Notes: generated by a model not told the origin, from the letters alone. Positions 1 to 9,272 are shown, numbered from the stretch's first letter. The stretch is 64,000 nt of DNA from Halostagnicola larsenii XH-48 (GCF_000517625.1 NZ_CP007055.1:2542001-2606000), one strand, 5' to 3'. Program-made: numbers and translations.

Positions 1-1
1 C

Positions 2-991
2 GGGACTCGATCGCTGACCGCGATCATCTTCCCGCTACTCGTCGTGAGCCTCACAGCGGTCGCGACGGCCTCTCGCACCGACGAACCTGCGATTACGCGA
101 ACGCCGGTCGAGGCCGGTTTCATCGGCGAGCAACGGACCGTCGAGATCGGGATCGAACCGGATACCCCCATCTCTGCCACCATCCACGATACCGTCGACA
201 CGGACGGTCTCACCGCCGAAGAAACCGGAAACGCCGCGGAGACGACGATAGCCGCGAAGTGTCGATTTCGGTACGACGTTCGGCTCGAATCTCGAGGCGA
301 ACACGAGGTTGGGCCGCTCTCGATCGTCGTCACTGACCTGCTGGGGCTGGTGAAACGGCGGTTCGAGGACGAACAGACGACATCGGTACTGGTCTTTCCC
401 CGCATCTACGATCTCACCGGCGGGTCCAAACGCGAGTTGCAGTTGCTCGCAGACGCCGCCGGCCTCAATAGCCGCGAGGAGTTCGACCACCTCCGGGAGT
501 ACGTTCGGGGCGACTCGCTGCGGGACGTCCACTGGAAATCGGCGGCGAAACGACCCGACGACGAACTGGTCGTCAAGGAGTTCGTCGCCGACGAGGAACG
601 TGGTTCGGCCTCGATCGCGGCCGAGTGTATCCCCGGACGCGAGGATGCGATGGCCACCGCGGTCGCCAGCGTCGCGACGTACCTCCTCGAGTTCGGCGTC
701 TCAGTCGGGGTGGAACTGCCCGAGGTCCACAGACCGCCCGCGACCGGACGGGAGCACCACCGGGCGATTCTACGATCGCTCGCCGTCGTCGAAGCCGGCG
801 AACTCGACGAGCGAGCGAAAGCCACCGCCGACGTGCTCGTCCACAGCGACGCGAACGGAACCGTCGTTCTCGTCGACGGCCACGAGATTCCGTTCGATCG
901 ACTTCGCGGGGGCTCTTCCGGAACGAACTCGAGCGCGGAGAGCGGTCGATGGGCCGCAGAGAGCGCCGAGCCGACGGGGGTGCGTTCATGA
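2..991 (+). CDS. DUF58 domain protein (5' end outside window)
   Basis: The reading frame is open from base 2, so the start lies upstream. The first visible residues (TAIIFPLLVVSLTAVA) form a membrane segment, followed by a long extracytoplasmic-type beta-rich part. The DUF58 signature is near the visible residue 160: a Y-x-x-GD-x-x-R-x-x-x-WK-x-AAK pattern, the conserved core of the family. The stop codon overlaps the ATG of the transglutaminase gene (ATGA), so the two are co-transcribed. In bacteria and haloarchaea DUF58 proteins are usually encoded with a MoxR AAA ATPase and a TgpA-like transglutaminase; a MoxR gene is expected just upstream. The biochemical role of DUF58 is not known; a link to envelope or protein-complex assembly is inference. 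Confidence 0.9.
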   Translation, partial: GTRSLTAIIFPLLVVSLTAVATASRTDEPAITRTPVEAGFIGEQRTVEIGIEPDTPISATIHDTVDTDGLTAEETGNAAETTIAAKCRFRYDVRLESRGEHEVGPLSIVVTDLLGLVKRRFEDEQTTSVLVFPRIYDLTGGSKRELQLLADAAGLNSREEFDHLREYVRGDSLRDVHWKSAAKRPDDELVVKEFVADEERGSASIAAECIPGREDAMATAVASVATYLLEFGVSVGVELPEVHRPPATGREHHRAILRSLAVVEAGELDERAKATADVLVHSDANGTVVLVDGHEIPFDRLRGGSSGTNSSAESGRWAAESAEPTGVRS

Positions 992-3273
992 GTTCGCAAT
1001 CGAAGCGCCGAGTCGCGTCGGTCGACCTCGACGGCGCGGTCGGACCGAAGACGTTCCGGATCCTCGCGCTCGGCGGCATCGGCATGCTGACGGCCTCGTA
1101 CCTTCGAGTCCTCCACCAGGATATCACCTCGGTCGTCGGCGGTTCGGGGACGCTGCTTGCCATCATCGCCGCCTCGATGGTCGCCGCAACCGCGCTCGCG
1201 TACACGATCCGCCCGCGAACCGCCGTGATCGCGACACTGGTCGCTGCGGTCTGTGGGTTCGCGTACTACCTGAGTGCAGCCGGCATCAACCTCGGGATCG
1301 CGATCGGGGCGTGGGACTCGCTTCTCTCGGACGCGCTCACCCTCGCGACGGGCCTGTCGATACTCAGGATGGTCGAGGCCGGAACCTGGGCGTTCGGATT
1401 CGCGCCCGGCCCGGTCTTTCTCTCGTGGTACCTCGCGATGCGAAAGCGGTACGTCTTGAGCGTCGTTCCCGGCGGATTCGCCCTGCTGTTTCTGGTGCTA
1501 ACCGGGAACGCAGGGATCGCCGTTACCCTGTTCGGAACGCTCGGCGGGATAACGGCCGTCGCGTTCGGCGAGCTCGCTCGACGCGACGGGTCGATCGCCC
1601 AGGCGGACGTCCTCGCCATCGCCTTCGCGCTCATGATCGCCCTCTCGTTGTCGGTCACGGTCGTCCCGGGCGGACAGAACAGCGGCCCGATCTTTCGCGA
1701 TAGCGGCGGGCCAACCACCCTCGAGGGAACGATCGACGCCTCGCCGAGCCAGTCGGAGATCGGCGGGCCGGTCGATCTCTCTCCCGAGGTCAGGTTCACG
1801 GCGACCGCAGAGGAGCCGGCCTACTGGCGAACCGGCGTCTACGATCGCTTCACCGGAGACGGGTGGGTTCGAACCGGGGAGATGTCCACGTACGACGGCC
1901 GCCTCGAATCACCGCCGGGCGAGTACGAGACGGTCGAACAGGAGATCGACCTCGAGACGGCGATACAGACGATGCCGACGGCGGCCCAGCCGTTGACGGT
2001 CGAAAGTAGCAGTATTTCCGTCGCCGAGGTCTCGGATCACGGCCAGCTCCATCCCGCCGAAACGCTGCTCGCGCAGGACTCGTACACGGTCGAGAGTGCG
2101 GTCGTCGACCCCGGGCCGAACGAACTTCGGGCGGCCGGGACGAACTACCCGAGCGAGATCCGCGACAGCGAATACCGTCAGCTGCCCGAAGGCACGTCCG
2201 ACGAGTTCGAGGCGGAAACGGCGGCGATCGTCGAGGATGCAGACTCCCCCTACGAGAAGGCGAGCGCGATCGAATCGCACCTCCGATCCAGCAAGGGCTA
2301 CTCGCTCGACGTCGAGAAACCGTCGGGAAACGTCGCAGAGAACTTCCTCCTCGAGATGGACGAGGGCTACTGCGTCTACTTCGCGACGGCGATGACACAG
2401 ATGCTCCGAGCGGAAGACGTACCCGCCAGATACGTGGCCGGCTACGCGACGGGCCAGCAGGTCGACGACAACGAATGGGTCGTCCGAGGGCTCGACTCCC
2501 ACGCCTGGGTCGAGGTCTACTTCCCCGGTCACGGTTGGGTCGAGTTCGATCCGACGCCGCCGAGCGACCGGCAGGGAGCCAACAACGACGCCCTGCAAGA
2601 CGCACGCGAACAGGGCCAAAGCGGGATCGACACCGACCAGAGCGAAGACGTGCCGATCGAAGACGAGCAAGCGGGCGAAGATACGGATCCAAACACAGAG
2701 AACGAGTCCGAAGACCCGAACGAAAACGAGTCGGAGGCCAACGAATCCAACGAGGGGAACGAGTCGAACGGGAATCAAAGCGCCCCGGGCCCCGAAAATG
2801 TCGACGGAGTGGACACTACTACCGGACCAGAAGACGAAGGAGGAATCCTCTCCTCGCTCTCGTTCGAAAACGTCGTAATCGGCCTCTCAGCGCTGGTCGC
2901 GCTGGTCGCGGGCGCCCACCGGAGCGGCGTCGGCTCACACGTGAGTCGGACGGCCCACCTCTACTGGCACGGCTCCCGAGAAACGCCGACCGACGATGCC
3001 GTGCGCGCGTATCGACGACTCGAGATTCTCCTCGAGCGAGCGTACCGGCCGCGACGAGACAGCGAATCGACGCGTGAATACCTCGCTGCGCTCGCTTCGA
3101 CGAACGAGTTGGATCCACGAGTGCAGCGGGTTGGCCAGGCCTACGAGTTGGCGACCTACAGTGGAGAGATCAGCCGTGAACGGGCCGACGAGGCGATCGA
3201 ACTCGTCGACGAACTGGCGCGCGAACGGGTGCCTGTGATCGGCGATTCGGACAAGACGGGGGCCGATCACTGA
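988..3273 (+). CDS. TgpA-like membrane transglutaminase (DUF3488/DUF4129 type)
   Basis: This 761-residue protein starts at the ATG overlapping the DUF58 stop. The N-terminal ~220 residues hold about six membrane segments. A large extracytoplasmic part follows with a transglutaminase-like fold: Cys462 (in GYCVYFA), His505 (in DSHAWVEV) and Asp521 (in FDPTPP) form the expected Cys-His-Asp triad. After it comes a low-complexity acidic Asn/Glu/Ser linker (about residues 545-610), one membrane segment, and a cytoplasmic DUF4129-like tail. The layout equals bacterial TgpA. The substrate is unknown; the gene pair is common in haloarchaea. Confidence 0.92.
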   Translation: MSSQSKRRVASVDLDGAVGPKTFRILALGGIGMLTASYLRVLHQDITSVVGGSGTLLAIIAASMVAATALAYTIRPRTAVIATLVAAVCGFAYYLSAAGINLGIAIGAWDSLLSDALTLATGLSILRMVEAGTWAFGFAPGPVFLSWYLAMRKRYVLSVVPGGFALLFLVLTGNAGIAVTLFGTLGGITAVAFGELARRDGSIAQADVLAIAFALMIALSLSVTVVPGGQNSGPIFRDSGGPTTLEGTIDASPSQSEIGGPVDLSPEVRFTATAEEPAYWRTGVYDRFTGDGWVRTGEMSTYDGRLESPPGEYETVEQEIDLETAIQTMPTAAQPLTVESSSISVAEVSDHGQLHPAETLLAQDSYTVESAVVDPGPNELRAAGTNYPSEIRDSEYRQLPEGTSDEFEAETAAIVEDADSPYEKASAIESHLRSSKGYSLDVEKPSGNVAENFLLEMDEGYCVYFATAMTQMLRAEDVPARYVAGYATGQQVDDNEWVVRGLDSHAWVEVYFPGHGWVEFDPTPPSDRQGANNDALQDAREQGQSGIDTDQSEDVPIEDEQAGEDTDPNTENESEDPNENESEANESNEGNESNGNQSAPGPENVDGVDTTTGPEDEGGILSSLSFENVVIGLSALVALVAGAHRSGVGSHVSRTAHLYWHGSRETPTDDAVRAYRRLEILLERAYRPRRDSESTREYLAALASTNELDPRVQRVGQAYELATYSGEISRERADEAIELVDELARERVPVIGDSDKTGADH

Positions 3274-3310
3274 AAAAGAACCACACGAGGGAGGGAAGGT
3301 CCCGATAGTG

Positions 3311-3319
3311 TTTAATATG
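3311..3319 (+). promoter_or_regulatory. TATA-like box of the aSUI1 gene
   Basis: tttaatatg lies with its centre about 29 bases before the ATG at 3343, the spacing of a leaderless haloarchaeal transcript. This supports 3343 over the in-frame ATG at 3334, which is only about 20 bases away. Confidence 0.55.
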
Positions 3320-3342
3320 CCGCTTTCGTACGAATGAACGTA

Positions 3343-3636
3343 ATGTCGGAAGTCTGCTCGACGTGCGGGCTGCCTGAAGAGCTTTGCGTCTGCGAGGACG
3401 TCGCCAAAGGTCAGCAGCAACTCACCATCCGCATTGACGAGCGCAGATACGGTAAGGAGGTAACGATCATCCAAGGATTCGACCCGAAAGACGTCGACCT
3501 CGACAGTCTGTCGTCGGATCTCAAATCGAAATTCGCCTGTGGCGGTACAGTCGAAGACAGCCAGATTGAACTACAAGGAAATCACTCCGGGCGGATCGAA
3601 GATTTCCTTCGGGATCGCGGCTTCAACGTCGCATAG
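3343..3636 (+). CDS. Translation initiation factor aIF1 (SUI1), zinc-motif form
   Basis: A 97-residue SUI1/eIF1 protein. The N-terminus carries a compact Cys-x2-Cys ... Cys-x-Cys motif ([13 protein letters not shown]), typical of the main archaeal aIF1, followed by the SUI1 fold with the conserved [14 protein letters not shown] segment and the CGGTV turn. aIF1 binds the small ribosomal subunit and monitors start-codon pairing. The start at MSEVC matches the usual family length and the TATA spacing; two residues more are possible from 3334. A second SUI1 protein without the zinc motif is at 43403-43699. Confidence 0.95.
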   Translation: MSEVCSTCGLPEELCVCEDVAKGQQQLTIRIDERRYGKEVTIIQGFDPKDVDLDSLSSDLKSKFACGGTVEDSQIELQGNHSGRIEDFLRDRGFNVA

Positions 3637-3787
3637 GATGATCTGATACGACTCCCAACGCGCGGCGAGCCCGTATCGCTTCGCTACCGATCCATTTTCT
3701 CCGAGGAATCCGACGCCGACAGCGACCGTACTCACCAGCGGACGTACCACCGCGGAGACGGCGATTAGACAGCCGCGTTCGTCCGCG

Positions 3788-4156
3788 TCAAAACGGCGAT
3801 TCGGTGCTCGCAGTCGAGTCCTCGCTCGAGGACGACTCCGAAACGAGCCCATACTTCAGACCGTACTCCTCGAGACCGCCTTTCATGCTCTCGACCGTCG
3901 CGTCGGCGCTCCCCTCGTAGGAGCCGATGAGGTTTGCGGCCTGGACGCTCGCTTTCCCGTGCGGGCAGACCGTCACGACGCGTTCGGCGTCCTCAAACTC
4001 CTCGATTCGACTCGAAAGTTCGTGGAACGGGACGTTTTCACTGCCGGGAATGTGGCTGTGTTCGAAACTTCGCTCGTCGCGGATGTCGACGATCCGGACG
4101 TCGGCATCGGCCTCGACGAGTTCCTGTACCGCATCAGTGGAGATTTCGCCGTCCAT
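3788..4156 (-). CDS. Rhodanese-like domain protein
   Basis: A 122-residue single rhodanese domain. The active-site loop reads CPHGKAS, with the Cys that carries persulfide. Upstream sit the VRIVDIRDERSFEHSHIPG and NVPFHEL segments typical of the fold. The last ~15 residues are a Ser/Glu-rich tail. Single-domain rhodaneses move sulfane sulfur, but the acceptor here is unknown. The gene stands alone; the Nudix gene on the same strand ends 66 bases before it. Confidence 0.88.
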   Translation of the reverse strand: MDGEISTDAVQELVEADADVRIVDIRDERSFEHSHIPGSENVPFHELSSRIEEFEDAERVVTVCPHGKASVQAANLIGSYEGSADATVESMKGGLEEYGLKYGLVSESSSSEDSTASTESPF

Positions 4157-4221
4157 CGATCAGGTGTTATCACTCGGACCGAATAAGATCACGGGTCGAA
4201 CGAAACGAAGCGACAGCACAC

Positions 4222-4824
4222 CTACAGCAGTCCGTCCTCTCGAGCCAACAACAGCGCGCTGATCGTCGAGTCGTTTGCCGGTTGCTCACGAGCGCGCTCG
4301 AGCGCCGCGTCGACTGGAAGCGACGTCACCTCGAGGAACTCGTTGGTATCGAGTGCCCGCTCGCCGGGAACGAGGCCGTCTGCGTAGACGACGGCCCGAT
4401 CGTGGTTCAACACGCCCGTCGCGACGGCGTACTCCTGTAAGAGCACGGTCGTCGAGGGCACGAATCCCGTCTCCTCCTCGAGTTCTCGCGTCGCGGCTTC
4501 CGTGTAGGATTCGCCGTCTTCGACGATTCCCGCGGGCAACTCGAGGTGGCGTTCGCGGATCGCCGGTCGGTACTGTTCGACGAACAGCAGGCGGTCGCCT
4601 TCGGTGTCGGACCCGCTCGATCCGACCGCGGTCCCGTCGACCTTCGCGACGATGACGACAGCCGGCGGCAACTCCGCCCAGTAGTAGCGTTTCTCGCTCC
4701 CGTCGGGCTGTTCGACCAGATCGTACCCGCCGTCGTACCAGCCCGTCTCGTACTCGGTCTCGCGCTCTATGACGTCCCACTTCGCTGGGACGCTCGGGTG
4801 GCGCGACTCGTCTGGGTCGCTCAT
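4222..4824 (-). CDS. Nudix hydrolase (ADP-ribose pyrophosphatase-like)
   Basis: A 200-residue protein with a perfect Nudix box, G-x5-E-x7-R-E-L-x-E-E-x-G-F (GIVEDGE ... RELEEETGF), around residues 99-121. The preceding LLFVEQYRPAIRERHLELPAG stretch is typical of the ADP-ribose pyrophosphatase branch. The protein presumably cleaves a nucleoside diphosphate linked to another group with Mg2+; the substrate cannot be read from the sequence. Confidence 0.92.
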   Translation of the reverse strand: MSDPDESRHPSVPAKWDVIERETEYETGWYDGGYDLVEQPDGSEKRYYWAELPPAVVIVAKVDGTAVGSSGSDTEGDRLLFVEQYRPAIRERHLELPAGIVEDGESYTEAATRELEEETGFVPSTTVLLQEYAVATGVLNHDRAVVYADGLVPGERALDTNEFLEVTSLPVDAALERAREQPANDSTISALLLAREDGLL

Positions 4825-4913
4825 CGAACCCGAGTGGGCACTCGAGTCGGTAATAGGTGCCGTTTCCGACGCGTCTCTGAGAGGCGATCAACACAAGACG
4901 GTTGCTGGCGACC

Positions 4914-5324
4914 CTACAACAGATCGCGATACAGACGGCCGAACGCCTGTCGGCGAAGCGTCGAAACCGCCGCGTCCTCTTCGTTCTGGAAGGTTGCAGC
5001 GACGCCTTCGCCGTCGGGCCCGGCGTGCCAGGCGACGTAGTCGACGGACTCGTGGCCCGTCTCCGTCACCTCGCCCTCGTAGTCCTCGAGCCACTCCGCG
5101 TACTCCGCGCGCGTGCCGACGTGAACCGAGAGCATGCTCGCGAAGAGAGCGTCTCGAGCCGTCTCGACGACCTCGCTCGAAACCCGTTCGCGATACTCCT
5201 CCCGGTCGAACTCCATTGCTCTGGCGACCTCGCGGACGACAGTCTGTGCCGCAGGCCCGACGTTCTCGTAGTGTTCGCGCGCCGCAGCGATCGAGTCGGG
5301 GGAAAACGAACCCGTCGTATGCAT
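4914..5324 (-). CDS. Uncharacterised haloarchaeal protein (probably DUF5809)
   Basis: A soluble, acidic 136-residue protein, mostly predicted helical, with no metal-binding or catalytic motif that I recognise. It resembles the haloarchaea-restricted family DUF5809 from memory of its N-terminus (GSFSPDSIAAAREHYENVGP). It is 24 bases downstream of the zinc-finger gene at 5349-5816 on the same strand, and the two families are usually neighbours, so they probably act together. Confidence 0.8.
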   Translation of the reverse strand: MHTTGSFSPDSIAAAREHYENVGPAAQTVVREVARAMEFDREEYRERVSSEVVETARDALFASMLSVHVGTRAEYAEWLEDYEGEVTETGHESVDYVAWHAGPDGEGVAATFQNEEDAAVSTLRRQAFGRLYRDLL

Positions 5325-5348
5325 AGGGAGACAGATGAACGCAGACGG

Positions 5349-5816
5349 TTACAGGGTTTCGTTGTCCGATTCCGTAGACGACTCCTCGGCCGATTTTCCC
5401 GTCGCCTCGGTCTCGTCTGTCGTTGTCTCATCCATCGCCTCGCCATCGGTTGACTCCGTGGATTCGTACAGCTGTTGTGTCAGTTCACGAGCCTCCTCGA
5501 GTGCACCCTGAGCCTCCGGGCTCGGATCCTGAGTCATCGACCCACGGCCGGGCCCACGCGATTGGGCGGCCAGTTCAGCCTCGAGCGACGGCGACCGACC
5601 GGTCCCCTGTTCGAACTCGGGTGTCTCGACTTCTCGTGCGTGTTCGGTGACGATCTCGGCGAGTTGCTCCGGGCTGCGTTCGTTCCAATCGGGTGCGTGA
5701 CGCTCGAGCCACTCGAGGTGATTTTCCCGCCCGAGCGACGCAGTCACCGCAAAGTGATTCGCGAGGTGAACGCCGTCGGCTTCCTCCGTCGAACAGACTG
5801 GACAGGCGTATCCCAT
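5349..5816 (-). CDS. Zinc-finger haloarchaeal protein (probably DUF5810)
   Basis: A 155-residue protein starting MGYACPVCST. The Cys-x2-Cys plus His (GVHLANHFA) pattern in the first 25 residues makes a C2H-type metal site likely. The C-terminal half is acidic and low-complexity (Glu/Thr/Ser). I chose the internal ATG because the longer frame adds 12 residues without family similarity and the C-x2-C motif normally sits at the very N-terminus. It pairs with the DUF5809-like gene downstream. Confidence 0.82.
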   Translation of the reverse strand: MGYACPVCSTEEADGVHLANHFAVTASLGRENHLEWLERHAPDWNERSPEQLAEIVTEHAREVETPEFEQGTGRSPSLEAELAAQSRGPGRGSMTQDPSPEAQGALEEARELTQQLYESTESTDGEAMDETTTDETEATGKSAEESSTESDNETL

Positions 5817-5941
5817 AGCCGTCCGTACGCCAGCCAGCGGTAAAATCGCCACGTCTCGACGATACCAGAACGACCAGAGCAGTCAGTCGATCCGCGACGG
5901 CTACACCAGGTCTCAGGCGAGCACAAACGGGTCGCCCGCCG

Positions 5942-6415
5942 TCACTCGAGGTCGTAGATCATCACGATAGCATCCTCGTCGTTGTCGTAGTAGTCCGGAA
6001 CGCGCCGCAGCGGATCGAATCCGAACGAGCGGTACAGCCGCCTCGCATCGTTGTTTGACGGGCGCACCTCGAGTTTTATCGAGTCCGCGTCGTACGCGCT
6101 GAGTACCGACAGCGCTCGCGTGAGCAACGCCGAGCCGATACCCGCTTCCCGATAGTCCGGGTGAACGGCGATATCCTTGACGTGTCCCAGATTACGGCCG
6201 TAGTTCGGCGTCACGTCGGACACGACGTACCCCACGATAGATCGATTATCGATGGCGACCAGAAATCCCGGTTCGCCGAGAAACGTCTCGAACGCATTGT
6301 GGGGCCACGGTTGGGAAAACGACGCGTTCTCGATCCGAACGACCGCGAGCAAGTCCGCCCGTTGAGCCTGTCGGATCGAGAGGCTGTCTCCCCCCTCTGG
6401 AACAGGGGCCGTCAT
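5942..6415 (-). CDS. rimI: Ribosomal protein alanine N-acetyltransferase RimI-like
   Basis: A 157-residue GNAT acetyltransferase. Motif A (IAVHPDYREAGIGSALLTRAL) contains the acetyl-CoA loop R-x-x-G-I-G-S-A, and the C-terminal LEVRPSNNDARRLYRSFGF segment is the RimI/Naa10-type signature. Archaeal RimI homologs acetylate protein N-termini broadly, so the name reflects family rather than proven substrate. The start is the ATG giving MTAPVPEGG; the upstream extension has no GNAT similarity. Confidence 0.88.
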   Translation of the reverse strand: MTAPVPEGGDSLSIRQAQRADLLAVVRIENASFSQPWPHNAFETFLGEPGFLVAIDNRSIVGYVVSDVTPNYGRNLGHVKDIAVHPDYREAGIGSALLTRALSVLSAYDADSIKLEVRPSNNDARRLYRSFGFDPLRRVPDYYDNDEDAIVMIYDLE

Positions 6416-6559
6416 GGACGTGAGTATCACATCGAACCATAAAAACGAACCGTCGAGCGACCGACGCTTCCAGCACCGCCGGAATCCCTTCGAATACGTT
6501 CGTTTCAATCAACACCAGTGCGGTTAGCGAGCGATCACCGCCAATTCAACCTGGTCCCT

Positions 6560-6847
6560 CTAGTTATCGGCAGATCCATCCTCGACGCGCTGTGCATATT
6601 CCTCGAGTTCTCCCGCCAGTTCTCGAGCCTGCTCGGGACCTAACTGCAGTTCGACCGTATGTGCTGGAAAGTATTCCTCCGCTCGATTATCCAGTTCGAC
6701 CTGCAACTGAACGTCGTCGGGATCCTCGCGATCAGCGGTCGCGTTTACGACGGCTACCGACTCGAACTCGAACTCGTACCCAGTTGCGATCGCGTCGACG
6801 TAATCCAACGTGGTGTGTGCAGTGACCGACAGCAAACGGTTCGCCAT
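6560..6847 (-). CDS. Small haloarchaeal protein (probably DUF6360)
   Basis: A 95-residue acidic soluble protein starting MANRLLSVTAHTTLDYVDA. A beta-rich first half (FEFESVAVVNATADRED) is followed by a helix (LGPEQARELAGELEEYAQRV). It resembles the haloarchaeal family DUF6360; function unknown. The longer open frame upstream has unlike composition, so I use the internal ATG. Confidence 0.78.
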   Translation of the reverse strand: MANRLLSVTAHTTLDYVDAIATGYEFEFESVAVVNATADREDPDDVQLQVELDNRAEEYFPAHTVELQLGPEQARELAGELEEYAQRVEDGSADN

Positions 6848-7074
6848 AGGTCGCGTATGACCACGAATCCACTTAGCCGCCGCGGCTTCGAACGAGCCTC
6901 GAGCACGCCGCGAAAATTTGGTGACGGTCGCTCCAGTCAAAATCGCAGGACTCGAGTCGCTTTGGTGGGAAAGATAGAAACCGAGATAGCGGCTATCCTT
7001 TCCGCCACGAGCGAGTACGGGTATCGCTTGCACCCGAAGTCGAACTTATGGGCGTGTCGCTCATATGGGTGGAC

Positions 7075-7170
7075 ATGAGCTACAATTCGCGAACCAAACT
7101 CGGCAGACGACAGCACGTTTCGGCCGACCTCGCGACGGAATTTCGCCGAACGGAGGGGTACCATGACTAA
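7075..7170 (+). CDS. Very small ORF upstream of the 43-residue gene
   Basis: A 31-codon frame (MSYNSRTKLGRRQHVSADL...) whose last codons overlap the start of the next small gene by 8 bases. It is basic at the N-terminus, unlike random acidic shadow frames here, and tightly coupled to its neighbour. No family is recognised. It may be a real microprotein, a leader peptide for translational coupling, or chance. Confidence 0.35.
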   Translation: MSYNSRTKLGRRQHVSADLATEFRRTEGYHD

Positions 7171-7294
7171 GACCGAATGCGCGACGGAGCCGACAGAAGA
7201 CGACGACCGCGACGATAGCCATCTCGACGATGTCGAGGTCGGTGCTGGCTGTACAGAAATCTGGGAGCACCTCGCTGAAAAGCGCGACGAGTGA
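7163..7294 (+). CDS. Small acidic haloarchaeal protein ending GAGCTEIWEHLAEKRDE
   Basis: A 43-residue protein with a very acidic middle and a C-terminal GAGCTEIWEHL motif. I recall this ending as recurrent among tiny haloarchaeal proteins, although no function is known. The single Cys in the motif could serve a metal or redox role (inference). It overlaps the 31-codon frame upstream and lies 52 bases before the DUF7119 gene. Confidence 0.6.
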   Translation: MTKTECATEPTEDDDRDDSHLDDVEVGAGCTEIWEHLAEKRDE

Positions 7295-7346
7295 GAGAGA
7301 CGGCGGAACAGGAACTTTTTGACGATCTGTCTCCTATCATGTTGTC

Positions 7347-8078
7347 ATGAGCGATAATCGGCGTGGCGATCAACCATACGAAGACACTGACCGGTCCGTT
7401 CCAACGGACCGCAAATCGCCCGTTGGAGCACCTGTCATTCGAGGCGACGAATCTGTCGCCGGCAACCGCGCCGAAAAAGCCGTCCAATTCGACCCTGACG
7501 ACCCAGATAGTCTGGCCGAGGCTGCCGAAACGGTCAGACAGTTCGCAGCCGGAAACACGACGGGCGATCACCTCTATATGCTTCGCGGAGCCGCTGCATG
7601 TGCCGCACTCGTCCGTGGTGAAGGCTCGTACAAAGCCGCTGCAGAGCGCGCTCGTGATGGGCTCGAAGAGATACAGCAACCCGACGAGGACGAACCCGAA
7701 GCCGCGACCGTTTCGTTCATTCGAAAGTGGGCCCGCGTACACGACCTTCCCCGATCAGTACGACGGCAAGTCGCGCTCGGCCAGATCGCACCGACCGCGG
7801 CCAAACACATCGCACGCGTTTCCGGCGAATCTCGCCTCCTCCTTGCCTGGGCCACACTCGACGGCGACCTCACCGTTCGACAGGTCCGAAGCGTGGCGAG
7901 TACGATCAACGATGGCACACCCATCAACCAGGCGCTCGCGGAGTACGACGTCCAGTTAGGAACCCTCGAGTTGACACTCCCGCCGGTTATCTACCGCGAT
8001 CTACGCCAACAGGCATCCCTCGAAGGCAGACGCGCTGGCGAGATCGTCGCGGACGCACTCGAAGAGCAGTTAGATTGA
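7347..8078 (+). CDS. DUF7119-like protein with HTH character
   Basis: A 243-residue haloarchaeal protein. The first ~45 residues are polar and probably disordered. The core contains VRGEGSYKAAAERARDG, SFIRKWARVHDLPRSVRRQVALGQIAPTAA and LTVRQVRSVASTINDG, which read as consecutive helix-turn-helix-like elements similar to the KorB/ParB-type central domain. DNA binding is therefore likely but not proven. The match to DUF7119 is from memory. It sits directly upstream of tRNA-Lys. Confidence 0.8.
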   Translation: MSDNRRGDQPYEDTDRSVPTDRKSPVGAPVIRGDESVAGNRAEKAVQFDPDDPDSLAEAAETVRQFAAGNTTGDHLYMLRGAAACAALVRGEGSYKAAAERARDGLEEIQQPDEDEPEAATVSFIRKWARVHDLPRSVRRQVALGQIAPTAAKHIARVSGESRLLLAWATLDGDLTVRQVRSVASTINDGTPINQALAEYDVQLGTLELTLPPVIYRDLRQQASLEGRRAGEIVADALEEQLD

Positions 8079-8145
8079 CTCTGGGCGATTCCCTCCGTCG
8101 GAGAAAGAAACGTTTAACCACTGCTCGCCGATACTACCAAACACG

Positions 8146-8219
<74 letters not shown>

Positions 8220-8456
8220 TATTCTCGCCACGAGCAAACCTGCGAGCGACAGGTACTGGACCCAACTCGATTTGAATGTAGGGAGGTCGCGCGCAGCGAA
8301 GTCGTTCGGAAGACGCGAAGCGTCGTCCGTGACTGAGCGAATCGAAGCTAAGCGGGATGGATATTCCGTCAGAATTCGCAATGTCCGCAAACGCGAAGCG
8401 TTCGCTTGATGACGAGAGAGTGGAACTCTCTCGAACCACGAGCACGTCCGACCGTA

Positions 8457-8535
8457 TGTTCAAATCCGCCCGACCCGCTTTCTCCGAGTACTACACAAGG
8501 AGCAAAGCGTAACATGATTCGAACGCAGGGAAGTC
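8457..8535 (+). repeat. Decayed direct copy of the tRNA-Lys 3' end and flank
   Basis: Bases 8457-8478 (tgttcaaatccgcccgaccc...) nearly match the T-arm and acceptor end of tRNA-Lys at 8198-8219. Further on, gattcgaacgcagggaagtc (8516-8535) matches gatttgaatgtagggaggtc (8269-8288) at 16 of 20 positions. The two blocks are offset by 259 and 247 bases, so the whole segment looks like a diverged tandem duplication. This is what an old attachment-site pair at a tRNA gene looks like. Confidence 0.7.
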
Positions 8536-9272
8536 ACACACCCCAGAGAAAAACGACCCATGGCCATCTCGGAGACCAACCGCAGCCATCGGGTGATCTC
8601 CCCGTCAGCGAATACCTCGAGAACCCAACGAGCTCGCAGCCACACATGTCGCGGTGTTGTGACTGTTCTCGTCGCATGCCGTCGTCTCACCTGTAGAACA
8701 AACGGCTTCGTTTGGTTGTGCTTCGTCCACTGCTCGCTCGAAAGGTCTACGTTTCCACCGTTCGACACTGTTTAACAACATTCCTACCTATTCAGCAATC
8801 TGGAGTGGCGCAACATCGGGTAATATGTTTTTACCGATGTCTGATTTAGGAGAAAGAACGTATAATACGTTTTTACCGACTGCACTCCACCAGCGAGCAA
8901 CACCTGCATCGTTTCGATGCGCTAAGCAGGGGTACACTGACCTATTCAAGGAGTATTATGTAAGCAGCGTTAGGATGGTCCGCGCCACATCGCTGTAGAC
9001 GATCGGTCTCGACATCCAGTTGTTGCAGGGCTGGTCGCGCATACGATGTCGGGTGTCTCGTTCTCGAGGTTCAACTGCTCACACTGTACTGAACAGTTCC
9101 GATAGAGCCGAATCGGAATACGATCGACTTTCAAGCGACAGCACACCACGTTAGCTGTCACTATCGCGTGTATGATTCAGAACACTCTCTGAAGTTATGA
9201 AAACGTGTAGTCTCAGGTGTATAATTCACCTGAATGCCTTCAACCTAGGTAGGTTGTGAAGGGGTTGACGTA
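8536..9272. other. Non-coding stretch downstream of the rRNA operon
   Basis: No supportable gene in about 740 bases. It holds an AT-rich part with a 17-base near-perfect direct repeat, taatatgtttttaccga at 8821-8837 and taatacgtttttaccga at 8863-8879 (one mismatch, 42-base period). A short palindrome, caacctaggtaggttg, lies at 9241-9256 just beyond tRNA-Cys. The rest shows nothing recognisable. Confidence 0.6.

Noticed and set aside
2600-2820. A possible frameshift or repeat in the transglutaminase gene
   Set aside because: The frame is continuous; the region encodes an acidic Asn/Glu/Ser linker, common before the last membrane segment.
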